The position numbers and the translations under genes were made by a program. The notes beneath the pieces were generated by a model. The model was given only the letters and a program-made list of their open reading frames with translations, ran no database searches and had not been told where the DNA came from. DNA of 64,000 nt, taken from positions 18,850,070 to 18,914,069 of the forward strand of contig OY997645.1 in assembly GCA_963921795.1 (NCBI GenBank), written 5' to 3'. Source of the stretch: Nannobrachium achirus (lineage: Eukaryota > Chordata > Actinopteri > Myctophiformes > Myctophidae). This document shows, in pieces, positions 25,426 through 36,385 of the stretch; position 1 is the stretch's first letter, and every line of letters starts with the position of its first letter.

Positions 25426-25616
25426 CAATGGTTCTCAAAGTGGCTCCCAGGGACTCTGTGGGTTCCTTTAGGCGGGTCTAAATTGACCCTTACAAGTCTG
25501 TAACTCTGACAGTGTACAAATGGAACCAAATGAACCCTAACGGGTCCATTTGGTTCCATTTGTACACTGTCAGAGTTAAGGGGAGACCTTGAAATTTGAA
25601 CGTTTGAGAAACACTG
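25426..25616. repeat. Small hAT-like MITE with near-perfect central palindrome, duplication CTCCAGTA
   Basis: Begins CAATGGTTCTCAAAG, ends GTTTGAGAAACACTG, and is flanked by CTCCAGTA at 25418-25425 and 25617-25624. The centre is a palindrome of more than 30 bp per arm (CTGACAGTGTACAAATGG and complement). A single arm of the same palindrome occurs near 51570. Confidence 0.87.
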
Positions 25617-26029
25617 CTCCAGTAAATGCTTGTGACCTGTGTTTATCACCAGTTTTAACTTGCAGTCCTGTTCCTGACTAGGGTCAATAGCATACTTTCG
25701 CTGTTGTGCAGAAATGAACGGCCTACTTACTACAGCGATACTACAGTGTCACTCAAAAGTAGCATATCCGCAAGCTCGAAACTGAGCTTGCCGATCTGCT
25801 ACTCTTGCTATTTTTTATTTTATTTGAATCGTGAAAAGTGAAAACGTTTGGACATAGTATGCAGGTTTCCACCCGACAGAGAATATATACTCTGTCTAGC
25901 CTCTACTGCTACCCGTAGCAAGTATGGAGCAAGTTTAGCAAGTATGGAGCAAGTTTAACTGTGGAGGTGTAAAACGTTTTGCTATGCAGTCAGTTGAAAG
26001 CTGTCCAACTTTATTTAGCACATTTCATA

Positions 26030-26230
26030 CATATGGAAACCAAATGTTTAATGACAAAGACCAACTCTAAATGGTAAATATTCTTCTTGCACTACATTGT
26101 CTCATGACACTGGACAGAAATTCCAATAGACCCAGATGGATTCTATTAAGTGATGAATGTACTGTATCTCCTGGTCCTGGCTGGACATTTCAAGAGATGT
26201 GAGATATCCCTATCTGCCCCTGTGCGGTCA
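26030..26230. repeat. Dispersed repeat shared with 36945-37115
   Basis: Blocks such as AATGGTAAAT, TCTCATGACACTGG, AATAGACCCAGAT and GAGATGTGAGATATC occur in the same order at 36945-37115. Just upstream (25690-25900) is a decayed relative of the TCGTCACTGTCGGG MITE. Family unknown. Confidence 0.65.
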
Positions 26231-26374
26231 GTTGAAAGCTGTTCGACTTAATTTATACACCTGGAAACTTAGTGGGTTTGTCACAGCATACAGTATACAT
26301 GCAAAAACATACAAAGCTGAGAAATGCATACAAAATATTCATATGACCATATCAATGACTCATAAGGCTAAATA

Positions 26375-26511
<137 letters not shown>

Positions 26512-26891
26512 CGTGCGCGCGTATTATAGCCAACTTCTAGCAAGCTTGTTTTGTCCAATCATACTCAATTAACACTAATAAAACAAGTACTGGTACATTG
26601 TATTTCTGCTATATGTTGCCTGGTACTAGCATGCTTTACACAGCTGGTAATGGTGAGGTATTGATTTTTGTTCCATTAGAGAACTTCAATCAAGGGCAAT
26701 TTCACTTCCCCAAGGTGAAATGGCAGGACCTATTTTTTATATGAATCTACAGTGTTGGCATTTGTTTATGTGCTAAAAGTGTATTTTGAGACGAGTAGCT
26801 ACGCTGTATACAATTCAGGGTTCAACTGAAGTTCAACAATATGTATAGAAAGAAACGTGAGCCTCATGTGAACAACTGAAGTACACCTCAA

Positions 26892-26932
26892 ATGTGTATG
26901 TATGTATGTATGTATGTATGTATGTATGTATG
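26892..26932. repeat. (TATG)n microsatellite
   Basis: About ten TATG units. Confidence 0.95.
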
Positions 26933-27063
26933 CGGTATGCGCGCACACACAGTTTGCACTGTTTTCAGGACGATCATAAATGTTTATTATTTTTGTTGTT
27001 GTTGTTATTTAAAAAAGGATGGGGGGCAAGTGAACATGACATTTGGGCAAGTGTAGAACATGT

Positions 27064-27255
27064 GGGGCGGCAGTGGCTCAGGGGTAGAGAAACACAGAGG
27101 GTTCCCGAAGGGTTCCCAGTTCGATCCCGGGCTCCCCCAGAGTTAGTGTCGAAGAGAGCAAGACTCTGAACCCCTATTGCAGTGCATCAGTGTATGAATG
27201 TGTGTGTAAAGCGCCTTGGATAAAGGCGTTATATTAATGCATCATTTACCATTCA
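27064..27255 (+). repeat. tRNA-derived SINE, plus strand
   Basis: An A-box-like TGGCTCAGGGG and a B-box AGTTCGATCCC are spaced as in a tRNA head. The 3' part GCCTTGGATAAAGGCGTTAT and an ATGCATCATTTACC tail match the copy at 40613-40880. The tail likely derives from a partner LINE. Confidence 0.85.
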
Positions 27256-27720
27256 TGCCTGTACTACCTTACACCTGCTGATGGTGTGCAAGGAAACGGC
27301 ATCAATACACACAGACATTGCAAGGACCACTGTTTCTCAATTGGGGATATGTGAGGGGTAGGGGTATATTAGAGAAAATAGTAATAAGGGTGTGCTTAGA
27401 TACTGTAGGCATGGTATTATTTCCTTGACCACTTGAAAGAAACCCAGCCTCCATATTCTGGGGTGAATATCCTGCAGAAAATAGCAGAGCTACAAGCTCA
27501 CAATGTGTCGCACCACGACAGCGTCCTCCTGGTAGACCCCTGGAGGACTCATGTCAACAGTGTCTCCTGTCTTGTACAGTATGTTTTGTTGTATCTGTGA
27601 AAAGGTGTCGTTGCCCTTTCTGTAAACAATTTTCGTTAGAAAAACTAAAACCTAGATAAAGGACTTTGTTTGGTAGTTGGTTTATTTGACTTGTAAATAA
27701 CCTACAAATCATACATGTTG

Positions 27721-27831
<111 letters not shown>

Positions 27832-28972
27832 CGAGTGTGTTCGCACGAACGCCTGCTGAAGGGTGATGGGGCATAAATCTGTTCCTGGTAATATGACTGC
27901 ACACATCAGTAAGTAGTAATGCTCTGCTGATGGCAGGCTTTGGGCTCCAGCCAGCGCCGGCAGCACGAGGGGGACGCCTGGGGCCCATCCCCCTCACTCG
28001 GACCGCCCGTCCCCATCAGTGGACCGGCTAATACTCGAAAACAAAGGCGAAACACTAATTTGCAACCTTAAAGGACAACTTTAGTTTTTTACAACAAGGG
28101 TTCATATTTTAGATTGTAATTAACTCATTCTGTGCCGATCCCGAACTAGTTCGGCTTTATTTCAATCCAATACAATTTTTTTTTTATTAATTCACTTACC
28201 CCGAGCTGCTTGTAGAGTCGTGGGTGGTCCTGGCTCGCTAGCCGCTAGCCAGCTAGCCATTCTACTCTGTCCGACGATATATTCCATTAAAAATGGTTTA
28301 AAATACATTTTTGAGCTCCCCAATGTTCACCCAATGTTCGGCGCCGCTTCCGATGAGTACACGAGTGTGCCGATCCCGAAGTAGTCCGGCTTTTTTTAAT
28401 TAAATGAATAAAATGATAAGAGGCCTTCTGAAGCCTGGCCTGATTTTTCTAGCTACTAGCCGAAAGCTAGCAACCTCCCGGCCGGCCGTTATTTGCGAAC
28501 GAAATCGCCAATCTCCGCCTAATCCAATGAAAGACCACATCTTTGAAGGCTTATATCTCTGGATTGTGTCTTTAGGTAAGCGGCGCAAGGTTTATTTACG
28601 GCGAAATCGCCCAAAAATGATCTTTTAGATGACAAAATGGGAATAGCCATTCTGTTAGCATTATCATCCGGGACCTTTCCATGACGTGCATGAACGTGAG
28701 CACGTGAGGTCCTGGAAGGTGAGGTCCTGGAAGCTAAAGCGCTCGCCTATGAGAGATACCCTGGCATTCTATGGCCCCTAGAGGGCGCTGGCACTAAATG
28801 AGTTAAAGAATATAAAAGATGAGTGTTAAAATTACTTAATTTACTTATTTCTATTGTTTTAGAGATTCTTATTTCAGTGGTTGGGGGCATGCATACAAGT
28901 GGCTAAATATGTCATTTTACACAGAATAAGCCCATTCCCAAGATACAACGCAACCTTTCATGGTTGGATGTG

Positions 28973-29491
28973 TGTTGCGAAGGCTCTCAATTGCTCTCAC
29001 GTCATACTGGCAGTTTACAGTTGCCATGATTGCACCTTGAAGTTGGATCTCCATATATGGAAATGACTGACGTATCTCACCTCACCTCACATTCGATATC
29101 TCTATATATGGAGATATCTAGCTGCTGACTTCATCAGGGTGATATCACATCGTACACAAAGGAGCGGCCCATATATGGAAATGTCTAGTTAGTGACCTCA
29201 TCAGGATGACATCATGCTGATGTCACCTTCATAAACAAACAAGCCCTATAAATAGGAGCCTTTGACACCGGAGAAGAGAGAAGCATTCTTCGACTCAGAC
29301 CTTATCGCCAGGATCATCTAAGCTTATAGCTTATCATCACCTCCAACCATCTCAAGATACTCAGCTAGTTCTCCCAGCAAGACTTCAGAGCCTCTCATAC
29401 GATTCAAGGCATCTCGGTTAAGTTCTTACCGGACACCACTGCGGCGGGTCCTAACCCTAGAAACCAGTTCCTTCTGAGTAGCTATTTTACA
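28973..29491 (+). repeat. LTR 1
   Basis: 519 bp, TG...CA ends. It carries a TATA box (TATAAATA, 29247-29254) and CCATATATGG CArG-type motifs near 29050 and 29170. It differs from the other two LTRs at a few positions. Confidence 0.9.
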
Positions 29492-29509
29492 TGGTGCCGA
29501 AACCCGGGA
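29492..29509 (+). other. Primer binding site, tRNA-Phe type
   Basis: TGGTGCCGAAACCCGGGA directly follows the LTR and is the complement of the 3' end of vertebrate tRNA-Phe as I recall it (TCCCGGGTTTCGGCACCA). An identical site follows LTR 2 at 32071-32088. Confidence 0.82.
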
Positions 29510-29761
29510 ATGGGGCCTACCGCAGTAACAAGATGCCAAAATCGGAGAGATGGCGTGAGTCATGCAGGGACCGGCTTTGGTAGGAGGATGTTCGTGCGAT
29601 ACTTCCCTTGGCTTGGTAAAAGGGCCTAAAAGGGGCCGAGCAACAAATCTGCCCAGATAAGGATGGTCAGAAGCAAGACAAAGACCGGATCATCAGTGAT
29701 CTACAACATCAGGTAGGTGAGTATGTGGAGACGATTCGTCAGATGAATCTCCATTCTCAGG

Positions 29762-31000
29762 TTCGTATTTTGCCTCCGGAGCCCGAGGGCTCTGGAGGTC
29801 AGGGGTGTCTGCAACCCAGACACCCAGGTCCCGAAGATGTGGGACTTAAGGTTCATCGTTTGCCTCCGGAGCCCGAGGGCTCTGGAGGTCAGGGGTGTCT
29901 GCAACCCAGACACCCAGGTCCCGAAGATGTGGGACTTAAGGTTCATCGTTTGCCTCCGGAGCCCGGGGGCTCTGGAGGTCAGGGGTGTCTGCTCCACAGA
30001 CACCCAGGTCCCGAAGATGTGGGACTTAAGGTTCGTCGTTTGCCTCCGGAGCCCGAGGGCTCTGGAGGTCAGGGGTGTCTGCTCCACAGACACCCAGGTC
30101 CCGAAGATGTGGGACTTAAGGTTCGTCGTTTGCCTCCGGAGCCCGAGGGCTCTGGAGGTCAGGGGTGTCTGCTCCACAGACACCCAGGTCCCGAAGATGT
30201 GGGACTTAAGGTTCATCGTTTGCCTCCGGAGCCCGAGGGCTCTGGAGGTCAGGGGTGTCTGCAACCCAGACACCCAGGTCCCGAAGATGTGGGACTTAAG
30301 GTTCATCGTTTGCCTCCGGAGCCCGGGGGCTCTGGAGGTCAGGGGTGTCTGCTCCACAGACACCCAGGTCCCGAAGATGTGGGACTTAAGGTTCGTCGTT
30401 TGCCTCCGGAGCCCGAGGGCTCTGGAGGTCAGGGGTGTCTGCTCCACAGACACCCAGGTCCCGAAAAGATGTGGGACTTAAGGTTCGTCGTTTGCCTCCG
30501 GAGCCCGAGGGCTCTGGAGGTCAGGGGTGTCTGCTCCACAGACACCCAGGTCCCGAAGATGTGGGACTTAAGGTTCATCGTTTGCCTCCGGAGCCCGAGG
30601 GCTCTGGAGGTCAGGGGTGTCTGCTCCACAGACACCCAGGTCCCGAAGATGTGGGACTTAAGGTTCGTCGTTTGCCTCCGGAGCCCGAGGGCTCTGGAGG
30701 TCAGGGGTGTCTGCTCCACAGACACCCAGGTCCCGAAGATGTGGGACCTAAGGTTCGTCGTTTGCCTCCGGAGCCCGAGGGCTCTGGAGGTCAGGGGTGT
30801 CTGCTCCACAGACACCCAGGTCCCGAAGATGTGGGACTTAAGGTTCGTCGTTTGCCTCCGGAGCCCGAGGGCTCTGGAGGTCAGGGGTGTCTGCAACCCA
30901 GACACCCAGGTCCCGAAGACGTGGGACTTAAGGTTCATCGTTTGCCTCCGGAGCCCGAGGGCTCTGGAGGTCAGGGGCATCCACAATCCAGACACCCAGG
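29762..31000 (+). repeat. 90-bp tandem array, 14 units (first internal region)
   Basis: Units repeat every 90 bases. Each has two inverted pairs: CCTCCGGAGCCC with GGGCTCTGGAGG, and GTGTCTG with CAGACAC around a five-base loop that is CTCCA in some units and CAACC in others. Because 90 is a multiple of three and few stops occur, several frames on both strands stay open; this does not show coding. A GTAAGT site follows at 31001. Confidence 0.92.
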
Positions 31001-31180
31001 TAAGTAGAAGAATTTCGTCCAAGAAATGTACGTGTTGCTATAAATTGTCAACATTATTATTACACATTTTCCCCCAAAGTTTCCACAAGGCACTTATTCC
31101 CGGAGCCCAAGGGCCCTGGAGGTCAGAACATACAGGGCCATCAGGACTACTACCTATCAACGGGGCGGCGTCATGAGACT

Positions 31181-31516
31181 GTGACCTCAGCTCATCCAAA
31201 CCCATCAGGGCATCACTATCCTACCGACTGTCCCAGAGATGATCAGTCATCGAGATCCAGGGGGCGGTCCCGATCCCCAGCAAGATCAGAGCATGATAGG
31301 CAGAGGACCACTTATCATCAAGAAGACAACCACCAGGCGAAGGAGCACCAACACCATCCTAACATGCACTGGAGCATGAGTCAGATCTATCTGGGGCCAT
31401 CACCCATCATTCCTATCGATCGAAGATCAGACAGGCCGCGGCAGACCACCACAACATATACAGCAGAGACGGGACTAGTAAAGGAGCACCAAGAGGACCA
31501 GTTCGAGCCTTCTTAA
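31181..31516 (+). other. Short open frame in the LTR element, 111 residues, RS-rich
   Basis: Begins MTSAHPNPSGHHY and includes SSRSRGRSRSPARSEHD. The composition is Arg/Ser/His-rich like nucleic-acid binding tails. The same frame occurs unchanged at 33580-33915 in the second internal region. No known domain; it is part of a fossil mobile element. Confidence 0.4.
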
Positions 31517-31551
31517 TATTTTATCGATTTCCACGGGAAATCTGGGGCGGC

Positions 31552-32070
31552 TGTTGCGAAGGCTCTCAATTGCTCTCACGTCATACCGGCAGTTAACAGT
31601 TGCCATGATTGCACCTTGAAGTTGGATCTCCATATATGGAAATGACTGACGTATCTCACCTCACCTCACATTCGATATCTCCATATATGGAGATATCTAG
31701 CTGCTGACTTCATCAGGGTGATATCACATCGTACACAAAGGAGCGGCCCATATATGGAAATGTCTAGTTAGTGACCTCATCAGGATGACATCATGCTGAT
31801 GTCACCTTCATAAACAAACAAGCCCTATAAATAGGAGCCTTTGACACCGGAGAAGAGAGAAGCATTCTTCGACTCAGACCTTATCGCCAGGATCATCTAA
31901 GCTTATAGCTTATCATCACCTCCAACCATCTCAAGATACTCAGCTAGTTCTCCCAGCAAGACTTCAGAGCCTCTCATACGATTCAAGGCATCTCGGTTAA
32001 GTTCTTACCGGACACCACTGCGGCGGGTCCTAACCCTAGAAACCAGTTCCTTCTGAGTAGCTATTTTACA
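31552..32070 (+). repeat. LTR 2 (shared middle LTR)
   Basis: 519 bp, acts as right LTR of the first unit and left LTR of the second. It is preceded by a weak purine stretch (GGGAAATCTGGGGCGGC). Confidence 0.9.
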
Positions 32071-32340
32071 TGGTGCCGAAACCCGGGAATGGGGCCTACC
32101 GCAGTAACAAGATGCCAAAATCGGAGAGATGGCGTGAGTCATGCAGGGACCGGCTTTGGTAGGAGGATGTTCGTGCGATACTTCCCTTGGCTTGGTAAAA
32201 GGGCCTAAAAGGGGCCGAGCAACAAATCTGCCCAGATAAGGATGGTCAGAAGCAAGACAAAGACCGGATCATCAGTGATCTACAACATCAGGTAGGTGAG
32301 TATGTGGAGACGATTCGTCAGATGAATCTCCATTCTCAGG

Positions 32341-33400
32341 TTCGTATTTTGCCTCCGGAGCCCGAGGGCTCTGGAGGTCAGGGGTGTCTGCAACCCAGAC
32401 ACCCAGGTCCCGAAGATGTGGGACTTAAGGTTCATCGTTTGCCTCCGGAGCCCGAGGGCTCTGGAGGTCAGGGGTGTCTGCAACCCAGACACCCAGGTCC
32501 CGAAGATGTGGGACTTAAGGTTCATCGTTTGCCTCCGGAGCCCGGGGGCTCTGGAGGTCAGGGGTGTCTGCTCCACAGACACCCAGGTCCCGAAGATGTG
32601 GGACTTAAGGTTCGTCGTTTGCCTCCGGAGCCCGAGGGCTCTGGAGGTCAGGGGTGTCTGCTCCACAGACACCCAGGTCCCGAAGATGTGGGACTTAAGG
32701 TTCGTCGTTTGCCTCCGGAGCCCGAGGGCTCTGGAGGTCAGGGGTGTCTGCTCCACAGACACCCAGGTCCCGAAGATGTGGGACTTAAGGTTCATCGTTT
32801 GCCTCCGGAGCCCGAGGGCTCTGGAGGTCAGGGGTGTCTGCAACCCAGACACCCAGGTCCCGAAGATGTGGGACTTAAGGTTCATCGTTTGCCTCCGGAG
32901 CCCGGGGGCTCTGGAGGTCAGGGGTGTCTGCTCCACAGACACCCAGGTCCCGAAGATGTGGGACTTAAGGTTCGTCGTTTGCCTCCGGAGCCCGAGGGCT
33001 CTGGAGGTCAGGGGTGTCTGCTCCACAGACACCCAGGTCCCGAAAAGATGTGGGACTTAAGGTTCGTCGTTTGCCTCCGGAGCCCGAGGGCTCTGGAGGT
33101 CAGGGGTGTCTGCTCCACAGACACCCAGGTCCCGAAGATGTGGGACTTAAGGTTCATCGTTTGCCTCCGGAGCCCGAGGGCTCTGGAGGTCAGGGGTGTC
33201 TGCTCCACAGACACCCAGGTCCCGAAGATGTGGGACTTAAGGTTCGTCGTTTGCCTCCGGAGCCCGAGGGCTCTGGAGGTCAGGGGTGTCTGCAACCCAG
33301 ACACCCAGGTCCCGAAGACGTGGGACTTAAGGTTCATCGTTTGCCTCCGGAGCCCGAGGGCTCTGGAGGTCAGGGGCATCCACAATCCAGACACCCAGGT
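32341..33400 (+). repeat. 90-bp tandem array, 12 units (second internal region)
   Basis: Same array as 29762-31000 with two units (180 bp) fewer; the rest of the internal region is the same length. Confidence 0.92.
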
Positions 33401-33950
33401 AAGTAGAAGAATTTCGTCCAAGAAATGTACGTGTTGCTATAAATTGTCAACATTATTATTACACATTTTCCCCCAAAGTTTCCACAAGGCACTTATTCCC
33501 GGAGCCCAAGGGCCCTGGAGGTCAGAACATACAGGGCCATCAGGACTACTACCTATCAACGGGGCGGCGTCATGAGACTGTGACCTCAGCTCATCCAAAC
33601 CCATCAGGGCATCACTATCCTACCGACTGTCCCAGAGATGATCAGTCATCGAGATCCAGGGGGCGGTCCCGATCCCCAGCAAGATCAGAGCATGATAGGC
33701 AGAGGACCACTTATCATCAAGAAGACAACCACCAGGCGAAGGAGCACCAACACCATCCTAACATGCACTGGAGCATGAGTCAGATCTATCTGGGGCCATC
33801 ACCCATCATTCCTATCGATCGAAGATCAGACAGGCCGCGGCAGACCACCACAACATATACAGCAGAGACGGGACTAGTAAAGGAGCACCAAGAGGACCAG
33901 TTCGAGCCTTCTTAATATTTTATCGATTTCCACGGGAAATCTGGGGCGGC

Positions 33951-34469
33951 TGTTGCGAAGGCTCTCAATTGCTCTCACGTCATACCGGCAGTTAACAGTT
34001 GCCATGATTGCACCTTGAAGTTGGATCTCCATATATGGAAATGACTGACGTATCTCACCTCACCTCACATTCGATATCTCCATATATGGAGATATCTAGC
34101 TGCTGACTTCATCAGGGTGATATCACATCGTACACAAAGGAGCGGCCCATATATGGAAATGTCTAGTTAGTGACCTCATCAGGATGACATCATGCTGATG
34201 TCACCTTCATAAACAAACAAGCCCTATAAATAGGAGCCTTTGACACCGGAGAAGAGAGAAGCATTCTTCGACTCAGACCTTATCGCCAGGATCATCTAAG
34301 CTTATAGCTTATCATCACCTCCAACCATCTCAAGATACTCAGCTAGTTCTCCCAGCAAGACTTCAGAGCCTCTCATACGATTCAAGGCATCTCGGTTAAG
34401 TTCTTACCGGACACCACTGCGGCGGGTCCTAACCCTAGAAACCAGTTCCTTCTGAGTAGCTATTTTACA
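33951..34469 (+). repeat. LTR 3
   Basis: 519 bp; appears identical to LTR 2 by eye and is followed by the ATGTG duplication. Confidence 0.9.
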
Positions 34470-34874
34470 ATGTGACTTATGTGGGCTAGAAGTTACAGTA
34501 AATAGCAATAAAGAAACTGCTGGCTTATTTTGTCTAAAAAGACATATTTAACCACTTGTACGCATGCCCCCATGCATACGCATGCCCCACATATTAGCAC
34601 GGTAAACGTGATTAAACAATAGAACGAAGCAAATGAAAACATTTTAACACTATTTTTTTCTTTTCTCTAATTACAATCTAAAATATGAACCCTTGTTGTA
34701 AAAAACAAAGTTGTCCTTTAAGCACACGGACGGCCCCCTGAGTCCTGCCGCCGGGCCTGGCTCCAGCGCTGCAAGCAGCATAGACATATTAGACATAGAC
34801 ATAGTGATGATGGTTGGGGTGTTTTGCAGTGGTGGGAACGTGCTGCTCAAAGGGAGGGATGAGATGGGTGGCTC

Positions 34875-35350
34875 CAGGGGTGTCAGTCACAAGGGGGCAA
34901 AAAGTGGGACTGAGTTACCAGGGCCCAAGGTGGAGGGCCCTTAATTATTTTATACTTTAGCTATTGAAAAATAGCACTGCGAGCTTGTAGATCATGAAAG
35001 TCATGAAAAAGTGTGCAAATCTTTGAATACATGTATTTTTTTTAAATGTTTTGCTTCTGGGGGGTCCCTGGAACTAAATATTTTGAGATGGGGGTCCTTG
35101 GCCAATTACATATAATTGTAAACATAAAAACATAGGTTTCAAAAGTTCAAAAATAGCAGATCTACCGGTACAAGCTCGCAGAGTGGCACTCGGTGCCTCG
35201 CTGTGAGCTTGTATATCTGCTATTTTTCAATAGTTAAAGCACAAAATAATGCGTTCCCAGTCTAAATGGGTTAAACCCCCTCCCCCTATGAAGAACATTC
35301 ATCGGGGGCCCACAGTGAACCAGGGCCCAGAATTTGTTGCAACACCCCTG
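34875..35350 (+). repeat. hAT-like non-autonomous element, duplication GGTGGCTC
   Basis: Begins CAGGGGTGTCAGTCACAAGG, ends GCAACACCCCTG, and is flanked by GGTGGCTC at 34867-34874 and 35351-35358. Fourth copy of the family; hairpin modules at about 34970-34995 (half) and 35154-35230. Confidence 0.9.
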
Positions 35351-35921
35351 GGTGGCTCATGTAGTTCCTGGCCTCAGCGCCGAAGAGAATGACTTAAATG
35401 AAAAGAGAAGGCAGCTATGAGAAGAAGACAAAGGACCACACACGCCCCAAAATATAAACTCCGCACACCAGTATTATGCTCACCGCTGTGGAAGTTATTC
35501 TGTTACGTTTGGAGCCGGGAGGTTCTTCCTCAGACCTTACTGAAAGTTAGCTAATCATAATTCTGTTTCTTAACCAGTGGAGCAAAACCCCAAAGTGGAT
35601 TGTGACATGTTCAGACAAGTTGATGACAAAGACCAATGTCGTGGAATTCTGGATCAATCATTAAGGCTAGGGCTCCACCAAAATGACGGCGTCGTGCCGG
35701 TGTCGGACGGCGTCAAAAAATGAACCGGGGCGAATTTGAGCGTCCGACGTTGACGCTGCAGTCGGCAGTGGAGCACCCTTCATTGATTAAAACAGGAGCG
35801 TTCCCAGCGTTGGCGTTGACGCGACGCTCGACGCACCCGGAGGAGCCGGGGGGTAATCGATGAGGCAATTAGGAGACCAGACAATATTCTAGGTGGTGAT
35901 GGTTATGCTTTATGTACACTA

Positions 35922-35955
35922 GAAGCTGGGCCGCCCTTCGGGCGGCCCAGCGTCT
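35922..35955. other. GC-rich hairpin with TTCG loop
   Basis: GCTGGGCCGCCC, loop TTCG, GGCGGCCCAGC: a near-perfect 11-12 bp stem closed by a UUCG-type tetraloop. The context CTAGAAG...CGTCTAG extends the pairing. Confidence 0.85.
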
Positions 35956-36069
35956 AGTCGGCGACCTGGCCAACTCGGAACAATGTAAATAGGGAATGAA
36001 TGCCCCGCCCTTTAATGCAAACCCCATTATACCTGTTTTCATAGGATCCGTTTTGACCATTTGTCTGCC

Positions 36070-36385
36070 TGTGTCCATTTATGCCCATATATGGAGATAT
36101 CTGTATCTGTCTGTCTGTCTGTCGGCGTCCATTTTATGTCCATATGTGGAGATCACTGCAGTTATAGTTCTGGGTCCATTTTATGCCCATATATGGAGAT
36201 ATCTGTCTATCTGCGTCCATTTTATGCCCATATATGGAGTATCTGTCTGTGCCTCCAACTGTGTTGCAGACACAGTGCCGGTTCCCCCTTTAATGCAAAC
36301 CTCATTATACCTGTTGTCATAGGACCCGTTTTGAACATCTGTTTGCCTGTGTCCATTTATGCCCATATATGGAGATATCTGTATC
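36070..36385. repeat. Array of CCATATATGG (CArG) blocks
   Basis: TTATGCCCATATATGGAGAT occurs at about 36080, 36182, 36222 and 36357, with a variant CCATATGTGG near 36139. Units are separated by TCTGTCTGT-type spacers. The motif equals the SRF consensus CC(A/T)6GG and is shared with the LTR element. Confidence 0.75.

Larger units (their letters stand above)
28973..34469 (+). mobile_element. Non-autonomous LTR element in three-LTR tandem form
   Basis: Structure LTR-internal-LTR-internal-LTR with three 519-bp LTRs, all beginning TGTTGCGAAGG and ending TTTTACA. The unit is flanked by ATGTG on both sides (28968-28972 and 34470-34474), so the whole tandem sits in one original insertion site. The internal parts hold a tRNA-Phe primer site, an array of a 90-bp unit and a short open frame, but nothing like gag, protease, reverse transcriptase or integrase. 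It would have relied on a partner element. The LTRs are almost identical, so it is young. Superfamily (Ty3 or other) cannot be set from these parts. Confidence 0.88.
28068..34721. mobile_element. TTAA-flanked inverted-repeat element, split by an LTR element
   Basis: The left end (from TTAAAGGACAACTTT, 28068) and the right end (AAGTTGTCCTTTAA, ending 34721) are inverted over about 50 bases, including TTACAACAAGGGTTCATATT. Its own sequence is 28068-28972 plus 34475-34721, about 1.15 kb; the middle is the inserted LTR element. A further inverted pair, AACTCATTCTGTGCC (28123) and GGCACTAAATGAGTT (ends 28805), marks a MITE nested in its left half. No transposase is seen. Confidence 0.75.

Noticed and set aside
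27064-27255. tRNA gene suggested by A-box and B-box
   Set aside because: The sequence does not fold as a complete tRNA and continues into a SINE body and LINE-like tail shared with 40613-40880.
29701-30453. CRISPR-like regular repeat array
   Set aside because: There are no unique spacers; whole 90-bp units repeat head to tail in a eukaryotic LTR element.
29725-31176. 483-codon open frame, and shorter open frames on the opposite strand, over the 90-bp array
   Set aside because: Three or more frames on both strands stay open because a 90-bp unit without stops is repeated. No domain is visible, so this is not evidence for a gene.
31181-31516. RS-rich 111-codon frame as a host splicing-factor gene
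   Set aside because: It is duplicated exactly with the internal region of the LTR element and has no exon structure or domain of an SR protein.
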